The notes under the pieces are model-generated. The model saw nothing but the letters and a program-made list of their open reading frames with translations, was not told the origin of the DNA and did not search any database. From positions 5,837,087-5,901,086 of the forward strand of contig CAXIPT010000005.1 of NCBI GenBank assembly GCA_964030475.1: DNA of 64,000 bases, written 5' to 3'. Shown here piece by piece: positions 22,355-33,081 of this stretch. This DNA comes from Tethya wilhelma (taxonomy: Eukaryota > Porifera > Demospongiae > Tethyida > Tethyidae). The position numbers and the translations under genes are program-made. Every line of letters begins with the position of its first letter. Within the stretch, counting starts at the first letter, position 1.

Positions 22355-23020
22355 GTTCCCACTATGAAGTGCAGAATCTTGCTGAGGAAACTAGGTTTCT
22401 TGAAGAGAGTGATGGACAAAGACGCCAGCTGCTTGAGTGGAAGTGTGATGTTAGCTATGTGTGGAGATGTGGATTCATTATGTTTGGTTAGAGAGTGCAG
22501 GGAACTGGAGGAGAGCTTCGGAACAGACTTCACTGAAATGATCATCAGCAAAGAAGGATGCTGTTTGAGCGAGATGAAGAAGAGAATGATTGGAGTGGAC
22601 AAGAGGTTGCTGTTGGAAAGGTGTGCAGAGAAGGCTCCTATGATTGCAAAGGTGGCGGAGCATCCTGGATGGGCTAAGCTGTGGGACCACTCTCTCAGTC
22701 TTGGACAGAAGACTATTCTAGGGCTGCAGATGCTCAGTAGGGCAATGAGCCATCATGGAAAAGGAAAGCAGCCATGCCACCTTTGTGAGATTGAGGCACT
22801 GAAGGAAGATACTATGCTGGAGCACGTTCTCGCTAGTCACCAGGAAGAGCTGCACTTGCCAAACTCATCTTTTGACAGCTCAGATTTATTGAACATGATC
22901 AGTAATCTTAATTTGGAAATTTTATCTAAATTCAGGTGCATGTTTCATACTTAGGTTTTGTACTTGTCGTGTCCACATGGGCTGAATCGATTAAACTTTG
23001 ACTTTGACTTTGACTTTTAT
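22355..23020 (+). mobile_element. 3' fragment of a non-LTR retrotransposon
   Basis: An ORF of about 200 codons ends at 22,954 and contains CHLCEIEALKEDTMLEHVLA. This Cys-Cys-His-type motif follows reverse transcriptase in CR1/L2/jockey-like LINEs, where C-x-x-C and LEH motifs recur. After the stop come about 60 bp and a short tandem tail of CTTTGA units (about 22,994-23,018), the usual LINE end. A second LINE-like tail, (TTGA)n, lies at about 23,328-23,360. The RT domain is absent, so the copy is 5'-truncated and inactive. Confidence 0.6.
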
Positions 23021-23631
23021 TAGCAGAATTTTTATCTAGGATTTCATGTATTTCGGTACATTCAAGACTTTTGTGCAGTATGTTTTTTTTTGTTTTTTTT
23101 TTGTTTTTTTTTTTGTCAGCTGTTACTGAGTTAACATCATTATATACAGTCAAGTTCTGTTTTACTTTTCAAGTCTTTTTATCTCACCCGGCAGTGAGGT
23201 TGTCCTCTCAGTTGTTGTAATGTACAATGTCATGTATATATGTCTTTGAGTACTCGGTGCCTATGTCCTTTTTGTTTGTTTGTATATTATTCCTTTGTGT
23301 ACACGTGTCTACTTGGGCTTTACGATGAATATTGATTGACTGATTGATTGATTGATTATTTAATCGCGCATCATAGCTTTTTTTTTTTTGCTCTGATGCT
23401 TCTTTGTGTCAGTCTCTGAGATGTAATGTGTCTCTTCCTTTTCCGAGGAAACATATTAAACTTTGGGAACCAAATTTTGCACAGATTTTTCAGTAGACAA
23501 CAAAGTTAGTAAATAAAATCAGTATGCTAGCCAGCTAGCATATCATGTGTTTATAAATGAGTTAAAAGGAGGGGGGAAAAGACGCGATAAAAAAATTCTA
23601 GCCTGCTAGTGCTACATGTAGTTTAAGTTAG

Positions 23632-24254
23632 TTACATTGCAGTAACATCCATCTTGTAAATGGACTGGATATCACTGTACAGGTATGTTCCGGCAATAAT
23701 AGGTGCCCCAAGAACACCAGCTTGTGGATTGGTTGAAGAATCCTTCACAGGGATGTCCAAAACCTTGTCTTTGTGTTCAAGAAGAGCCAACAAAACATCC
23801 TTAAAACCAGGACGATCGCTTGCCTCTGGGTTCCTGTATACAATGGTTTAGAAATAATAATATGGGTACTATATACTGACAAAATCTTAGCATAATTATT
23901 CATAGCTAGTTGTAACTAATGCCACACCAGTTGTGTCCATCAATACATGCATTGTACCAGTAGTGAAAAATTCTGTATGACTCTGTGAATCGGCAAACTT
24001 GGCATGCATGACTTGAATCTAGACTAGAAGAGCTAAAATATAGCTTAGGAAGTAGACTAATGCCTGTAGTCTGTCGTCTAGTTTATAAGTCTACTTATAT
24101 GCATGTCTATAATGTACCAGCATTGCATCATGATCTCATAAATCACCCTTGGACACCCAGGAGGTGGGGAGAGTCTTCTGCCACTGTCTATGAATCTCAT
24201 TGCCTGCAGACATATTAAGTTATACAGATGGATCAGGATTAATGTGTGTGTGTG

Positions 24255-24312
<58 letters not shown>

Positions 24313-27300
24313 GAGTCATTCAGTATACTATAATATTATATGCTCCTCTTATAGTCATAGTAGCTTTGTTCCCAACTGCACTGCTACGCATGCAGGTAGG
24401 GGTTCAAGTCTCTAACATTATACCTCAACATTTCTCAACTCTTTGAATGGTTTGTATCCAAAGCTCCATATCTCATAGAGCACACACCCATAGCTCCAAA
24501 CATCACTGGCAGTGGAGTACTTCTTGAAGTAGATTGCTTCTGGAGCAGTCCACTTTATTGGGACCTTTCCGCCTTGTGAGACGTAGTAGTCACTCTGAGC
24601 CAAGTCCCGAGACATCCCAAAGTCAGCAATCTACGTAACACATTAGAGGAGGTCATAATTGAGTACATGTATGGTTGATTAACATAGACCTTGATGTCAA
24701 TAGTGCATCATAGACTAAAGAATTACTTTGCAGGTATTCTCTGCGGAGACCAGGATGTTCCTAGCAGCTAGATCTCTGTGCACAAAGCCTTTCCCTGCCA
24801 GGTACACCATTCCAAGAGCAACTTGTTGGCAGTATGACAGCAACATTTTGGGCATGTGTGAAGGCACTAGTTGACCAGGACTGCATGTGTATATTAATAA
24901 TAGACACAAAAGTAATATCAGTTTAGCATTTGTTTCCTCTCTTACTCAGCCTTCAGTGTTGCTAGGTGCTGGACAAGGTCTCCTTTACTGAGCAGATCCA
25001 ATACAATCAAGAGCTATATAAAATTATAAGCATGCATTTATGAGTAGGAGTTTAAGATGTAGAATTTATAGATGTAATTTTTAAAAGTCATGTTTAAATT
25101 TACTAGGTCATACAATATTTCCATCTTTGACAACTCCGTGCAAGGTGACTACATTCCTGTGGGTGAATTGAGCCATGATAGCTGCTTCTTGGAGGAATTT
25201 TATCCTGTCTAAGTTAGAGGCATCACTTTTAAGTGATTTTATTGCAACCTCAACTTTACTTGGCATCATCACCCCTTTTTCCACTTTTCCAAACTGTCCA
25301 GTTCCTATCTCTTCATTAATCCTGTGAAAAGAGATTAATTTTTTCGTGATTTGAGTATATACATTGTCACAATATACAGCGCGGCCTGGTACAGTGGATT
25401 TCACATGCATGCATAATAATAATAAAAATAATTGTATAATAATAATAAAGAATACTAATAGATAATAGATAATAGTAAAATATATATTATAACTTATAAA
25501 ACTACGGTTTCATACTCAATATCTTCTTTCTTGATTCGGTTAATCCCTTGGCTGCGTATCTGTTCATAGAGCTCTGCCTCTTCACTTGCAGGAGAGTAGT
25601 AAAGAGTTTCCTTTTTCTTTTCATCTACATTTACCTATTATTGTCACGAAGTAAAACTGATAAGGCTGAGGTTTTAGTAGATTAATTTTGTTTCAAGAGA
25701 ACATGAGTTCCATGCCAGTGCCATGCATGCTCTAGCTAGCAAGGCAAGGTGAGTAGTCTATTAGCACCAAAACGCCATACTCACTATGTTTTTTTAGCCA
25801 CTATAATAATGAAAGGCACCATATGCATGGTTCACAACCCTCGGCGTATATACACTGTGATACACACCGTCTATGCAATACAATATTTATTGCATGCATT
25901 AATATAATAAGGCAATGAGGAAGGATATCGAGGCATGATTGTACGTATACTGTCAGCATTGCAATCTCATGTAAAACACACTTTCTATACTTTACTGCAG
26001 CTGTATAACATCGAGGCTGGCAATGCATGCAGACTGTACTGTGCATGGGCGTGGCTACTTAGGCAACCGTGAACGTCGCGATCATAATATTATCACAAGC
26101 TATCTTGCTGCAGAGTTTGCAAAACACAAGTGCTTGGACTAGAAATACTCTGTTACGTCTAAGCATTTATACTAGAGTCAGTGTCGCTATCTCAGACTTC
26201 CAGTGTTCTAGCGAGGTGCAGCTAGCGCACGATCAGGCAGCTCTCGTTAGCTCGCTATACGTACATATACAGTCTACACTAAGACCCGGGTATCGACCGT
26301 GATCGAAATCATGTACTTTGGCCACTCCTACAAACATAAATTACATAACATTTTAACTGCACGTGATCATTATACGTAAGAAAGTTGTTAAAAATTTAAC
26401 GTACGCGAAATAACTGAAAATGCGAAGTCTCGTTCACATATACACCAAAGAAAGTCAAAAGTCAAATATTTGCAATGTAGTTGACAATTTAAGTTCTTTT
26501 GAAGAGTCTGATGAAACAATCCCGACTTCTTTACCACGAAATACGAAGGACAATTGCGTGGTTACTAAGAACACGCGCTTATTATTAACTAAAACCACAC
26601 CCATTTATGACGTCACGCAGGTAATTTGAGCTGCCAAAAATGAACTTTTCCAAGAGTTTGTAAGTGAATAACATGACTCAAATGGAAGACTATTCTAGCA
26701 ACCGTTGGAATTCTGAGAGTTCAATATGTAATTAATCTATGATCCAAAACTTATCTTGCTGTGAGTTTTCGCATCAAGTTGTCCAGTGAACTGAACATTG
26801 AAGGGACAGGACTGTGGCTCAGAGTACATGTGAGAATTGGACTGTCATCCAGTACATAAAGAATATCAAGACTTCTCAATAGTTTTATTGAACTTTTCTA
26901 GGTTAAATTTATTCTACATAGGAGTATTTCTGAGTGTAGCTGTTCAACTACCAAGAAACAATCACCTGAAATAGCTAAAATTTCATGATTTTCAGTGGTT
27001 GCTTATTCAGTATGATCTTGGGTAGGTTACTAATTTTTTATATTAAAATGTAGCAATGGTTGTGTAGTATAATCACTAGAAATATGAAGACTGGAGCATG
27101 TTTTGCATCAAGTTGTCCGGTGACCTCTAGTTGGCTCATTCTGAAACTTTCAGCTGAAATCTGGACTCACCACAGACCAACAACCACAGAGGAGCTTGTT
27201 TCTGGAGTATGCAGGGCTTGTTTTATCCTTGTTTAACAATATTTTATAATTTATAAGTGTTGTACATTTACTGAATTGGTATAAGAATAGTTGGAGTACA

Positions 27301-30300
27301 GTAACTAAAATTCAATTTTTCCTCCCGTATATCCCTGTACATTTGACTTACCGGAAGTAATCAGCCACGTAACCCGGGTCTTAGCGTAGACTAGAGGTTA
27401 TTCACCTGACGTCACGTATACACGTGACACTCACGCGCGATCGAAATGAGTGTCAAAAAAGTATTGAAAACAATGGCGAGTGAGTGTCAAGACAGTTGTA
27501 CAGTAAAATTGGCAAGGCCTGCAGTGCCATAGGTTGTAAAAATAGATGCACAACAGGCTCTGGGATACATTTGTATCTTTTTCCAGAAAATCCAAAGTGA
27601 AAGACAGTTGCTGTAGAGAGGAAAGACTGGAGGCCTGGATCCGTAGCGAACACTTTTTGTCTGGAATGACCCGCTCTTGCCTGATTATATGCCTTCTGTA
27701 TTCTCCCACACCAAATGCAGTAAGAAGAGAAAGTATGCTGATGGTATGGAGTAGATATGAGAGAACATCAGACTCCAAAAGGATACTGAAACCATGAGTC
27801 TTGAAATGAAACCTCTCAGTCAGTTGACAGCTCCTATCCCACTATTAGAGAGCTTAAAGTGAGACTGCCACAGCTTCAAAAGCTATTATTATATACTGTG
27901 AACCTCAGACAGGGACCTGCACACAAATTTATCTGGGATCCCCAGATAGATCCCCCTCGGCCCCCTGTTTGCAGGTGGAGTCCGAGTGTGAATTTATAAC
28001 TGATTGAGAGAGGAGTCAACCAGCTAGTGATTGAAAGCAAGATGTTTAATAAGAGAAAACAGTGAACAACACCATTCGTGAGGGCCGTCAGAGGGAAATA
28101 AACAATAGACCTTTTCCACGCGCACGGGAAAGTAGCGCGAAACAAGTGGAAGTGACGTTTTCTGACACGTTATGACACAGGCCACGCCCATTGGTGGGCA
28201 AGCGAATAGAATTTTGTACTGGCTGACACTGGAGGCCAAGTTTAGTGCAAGCTAAAGAGCCTTCTACTGGAAATAGAAGCAGCAAGCCAGATAAAACATG
28301 GAGAAGGGTCCATACAAACTTCGAATAGCAACAAATCCGAGAAAATAGCAACACACTACGTAAGAAATAGCATGTAAAAGCCATTATGAACTGGACTTAC
28401 TCGTGTTTCAGATATATACAAACATTTTGAGTGAGCCAACGAGAGTTCTAGTGAAGTAGGAGTTAGTTTACAATTACCTGAGAAGCTAGCTGAAGCATCC
28501 TTTCTCACTGAAGTGCTCTTTTCAAGCTTAGCAGTATCACTACTGTACAAATTTGCCCACCAAGGGGCGTGTCTATCGTCACAATTCGTCACAACACGTC
28601 ATGCATCTCATTAAAAAATCGCTACTGTTCCCGCGTGGAAAAGGTCTATCATACGTACGGTAGTACGTATAGTAGGAATGGGCCGGCTGTCCCATAGACA
28701 CAATACAAAATGTTTATAACCATAAAAATCTAGCAAGACAAAGTTAAACCTTCAAACTTGCTCAGAAGCTCTCTCAGACAGATTAACAAACGCTTGCATG
28801 GCCTAAAACTCACAGAAGCTTTCATAAGCACTCGTAGCGAGCGCTAGTTAGAAGCTACACCCACGCAATTTTGTTCTCACTTACTTACTTACTAACTGAC
28901 TTACTTGAAAGCGATTTCCAGAGAAACAAAAGACGTTGAGCTTGTTTTTACTACACAGAACAACTTGTTCTCATCTGGACTAGTGCCTTTTACACTCGCT
29001 TTCTGCCCAAATCTGTTAAAACAAGAGCTAGAAAGCTTCAAAACTTAGTATATAAATTCATACACTTCAATGCAGCCATCTTTTGTAGGTAGAGGTCAAA
29101 GGTCGTTATCTATCCACGTGGCATTTAATGCGCATGCGCATTAGCCTAATAGTACTGCTACTCAAGCTTTTTGTAAGGACTTACTAAGTCCCTGATATAG
29201 TCTCCTCACTTTAGTATTGAAAAAAGTGAATGAACAAGTATAGTAAAAATTTCATAAAAATTACAGTGTAGGAATGGGCAGTGCGGTAAAAAGTAAGGAA
29301 ACAAGGCATGCATGTCGCAATTTCGGCACATGACTACTTCATTTTTTTATGCTTAAGTAGAGTATTGAGGATTAACTAAAACAACTTTGCCTAGATTGCC
29401 TGCATGCTTATATACTTTGCCCCACTTAACTAGCTAACAGTTAATAAGTTCCACACCTCAATTAATCCATTGGCACTCCCTGTCAGTAATTCGACCATAA
29501 GGTGGCACACTCTGCAGCATACTAATTGGCATGCATGATCTATGAATTCAAACCATTATTTTATCCAAGCATGTACAACATTGTTTGAAGTATATCAATA
29601 TTTATTTTCATATGACAGGATGTATAAGGAATAAAAAATGAAAATGAAGTAGTCATGTGCCGAAATTGCGACATGCATGCCTTGTTTCCTTACTTTTTAC
29701 CGCACTGCCCATTCCTACACTGTAATTTTTATGAAATTTTTACTATATAAAGTACATCCAAAGTTGAATACACACGGAAATTTAATAGCTCAGCCATCTA
29801 GCTAGATTTGTGTGCTTTGTTCAGCATCCATGTCCCGAATAACTTTGTAACGTGTGTGACTGTGTGTATGTGTGTGTGTGATAGAGTGCACAACAAATGA
29901 AGGCACCGCTGGTGCACAAGCCTCGGCACACTTAGCTGGCTAGCACACTTATATGCATATGCAATGAAAATAAGTACTCACGGCACTGATTCTAAATCAC
30001 GCATTACCAACCCTTGTTTGTCTTTCCAAGGAACACTGAATATCAGCAGCAGCAACATAGATTGGACCTGAGTCTCTCAGTACTGGAGTGAGTCACTGGC
30101 CTGATCAGCTGATGGAGCCTAGGCTAATGTCCATGCAGCCACACAGACTGAAAATCTATACTATCATCATGTTAATACATCTACTTACATATAAAGCAGG
30201 CCAGCCCCTGTCTGTCTTTCCAAGGAACACTGACTAACAGCAGCAGCAGCAGCATAGAGCAGCATCATGCAGTAAACAGCATCACTGAATTTAACACAAA

Positions 30301-33030
30301 TTCTAAATAACGCACACTAAATCAATAGGCGTGGCCTCGAAGCTAAGCGCTAAAAAGAGCACAAAAGCCTCAAATCTCAGCAACAACAGCGTTTTGGGCA
30401 GCAAAAAATGTAATTTTACAAGATCATTCAGATTTATGAACGTAAGTACCATCAATTTTATTGCTAGAGCTACCTTTCTTGAGATTTCGATGGGACAGAC
30501 AGACGGACAAAACGACTACCATAATCCTCTGCACGTGCTACGCACACGCCGCGCCGAGGCTTAATGACACAATTCTATTACTAGGGGAATGCACCGTGCA
30601 TTGAAGGGCGAGCCGGAGCGATCGCGACGATAATTAATGTTGGCGCATGCGCAAATGTTGATGTTTAGACGCATGCATAGTAGTAAAGTTACACGTGTTC
30701 GTGGTGATGGAGAATTAAATTTGTGCATTGCTATGGATACGCAACGCTGCATTGGAAACAGCTAGGATACAGCCAATGAGATTTAGATGCCGTGGGAAAG
30801 AGTCTGTATTATTAAAAAGAGGTTTAGATTTTTTCGTCATGTTCTGCAAATCTTCCATCCTTGTACATCATTAGATGCTTGAAGTAATTGCCAAGGGTAA
30901 CTTCATTGCAACATGGTGCACGGAAATCTGCTGCACCTGTTGGAAATAACGTCGGAAAGGCCATTGAGAAGTACCCCTCTGTTGTGAACTCTTTGATGGG
31001 GGTCCTCCAATGGTAGGCCACATAAGAGTAGATGACTGTAAACTTGGCTGCTCCAAGTTATGGACTGTACGACAGATGGTTTCCCTCTCAGTGCTTTGGT
31101 ATGCAGCATTTGGAATGAAGGAGGTAGGCAGGTGGGCTTCATAAGGATCTTCCTGTGAGGCCTGTGCTGCTTGAGTGACCTCTGATTCTTGAGGTTGGAT
31201 ATAGATACAAGGTCAGAGAGGTCACCATCTTCTGGTAGGTTAGATAAGGCCTGTGTGTTCAATCCGATTCCACTGGCCCGGTAGTAGACATTGTTCTCAA
31301 GCAACCAGGTCAAAGCTTGCTCTACACGCCTCCTACGCACACGAAAGTCTTTATGTGTCTGGTCTCTCTTTTTCCTAACCACCAGGATCTCAACTTCTGA
31401 TGGTAATCTTGGGAGACTGGTGGCAAATGATGACACATCTTGTGGGAGGTTAATGACGTGTCCACTAACCATACTGGCCTTGAGGTAGCCTGTAGACGGA
31501 CATGATCGGCATGACAGCAGACACCAGCATTTCTTCCACTTGAGTTAATTGCTGAATAAGAATATATGCACATATCATTCAACACTTATAATACTGAGCT
31601 AAGCTACAGGCTAACCTGCAATTGTGGAGGCACAAAGCCAGGGTCCATGTTGTTGGCACAAGAGTATAACTTTGGAACCTTCTTGTCCATGGAACACCTC
31701 CTACACTTGACAGAACCATTGAGCTGAGCTGACACAGACAGGTTTGGGAAAAATTCCAAACACGTATCACAAGTAGGATAAGCGATTTCTGATATTGTCT
31801 GGTGAAAGTTTTTCATCCTCTGGATCACAGCTGGTTGCCCAAATAATGCTGGTGCTGTATCAGACCTCATTGCACAAGCCCGAGACCTATCTTGCTCACA
31901 TCTGTGTTCTCTCTCAGAGGCTGTCTCTCTCAATCTTAGATCTATCTCACTCAAGCCTGTGTTCTCTCTCAGAGGCTGTCTCTTTCAATCTTCTCAGTAT
32001 CATTAGCCTGAGACCTAGGCTCGCTCAAGCCTGTGTTCTCTCTGAGGGGCTGTCTCTCTTGATCTTCTTTCCCTTCTCTCTCTTGATCTTCTTTCTCTTT
32101 CTGTGGGTTTAATAATATTATACTGAATCTGACAACCTCAACTACTTTCTTAGGTCATAACAATACCTGCTTCTGAACCGCAACTGTTATATTTCTCTCT
32201 TCGTCTCGCTCGCCTGGCTTCTCTTTGCTCAGGCGTTTCTCGCTCCATATGCTCCCTGTAGAGTTCTCTTCGACGTTGGAGCCTTCTTTCATGAGAACTA
32301 TCCATTTCAATGCAAGCAAAAACTTTTGTAGCCAAGGACATTGACGTCTCCTCATGGAAATTCGAAACGAATCCCTAGGCATGCATATTGCAACACGTGG
32401 TGGCACTCATAACATACCGTAAGTTTAAATTTTTATTCTACGTAATGTGGCATGCGAACAATTAGAAGAACGAACGACACGACAGACAGACAGACAAAAT
32501 TGCCGTTCAGCACACTAGGGTGGGCTCGCTCCGGCTCGCCCAATAACACTACATTGGTGGAAACAAATAAATAATAGGGAGTGTGGATTTTAGAGTTTTT
32601 ATGTATGTTCTGTCCCATCCAGCCTCTTTAGCACTTGGTTCAATACTCCAGGATGAGTTCAAAGGTTATGTTAGTGTTCTGTTCGCGTTTTGTGCGCAGT
32701 AGAACTTACAGAGCTTGCACAGGAAGCTTTTCTGACTAATCAATTGACACTCAAAATGGCGTCTTAGCAACGGTCGCTAGGTTTACGCGCGCTACGTGAC
32801 GTCAGTGCATAACCTCTATATACGTATACGTATACGTAGTGCTATAGTGGGTGGGGCCACGTAGCCAAAATGGCCGCCCGAGCGATGGCTCGGACTGAAA
32901 ATCCTGGCATAGCTCAAGAACTATAAGCTTTTAGCTTCTGATACACATATTTTTTTTAGATGAACATCAGTACTCCATGCTTATGTCCTTAATTTTCAGA
33001 GTAGACTTGCTGTTCTTCAGATTAAGAGTG

Positions 33031-33081
<51 letters not shown>

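Larger units (their letters stand above)
27392..32817 (+). mobile_element. Candidate 5.4-kb TIR transposon carrying a THAP domain remnant
   Basis: The left end (27,392, TAGAGGTTATTCACCTGACG) and right end (ending 32,817, complement TAGAGGTTATGCACTGACGT) form about 25-bp inverted repeats that share GACGTCACGTA. A THAP-type zinc-finger remnant starts about 110 bp inside the left end. THAP fingers are typical of P-element-like transposases. The interior is nested with other elements (28,105-28,649; 29,239-29,747; a Helitron fragment at 30.8-32.3 kb), and no full transposase is left. The pairing of the two ends is inferred. Confidence 0.45.

Noticed and set aside
22237..22491. Overlapping frame near the start of the LINE fragment as a separate gene
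   Set aside because: It overlaps the better-supported retrotransposon frame and has no domain of its own.
22990..23020. Short direct repeats as a possible CRISPR-like array
   Set aside because: Units of six bases without spacers; a LINE tail explains them, and CRISPR arrays are not expected in an animal genome.
26420..26629. 69-codon ORF inside the 1.1-kb TIR element
   Set aside because: No transposase motif; length expected by chance.
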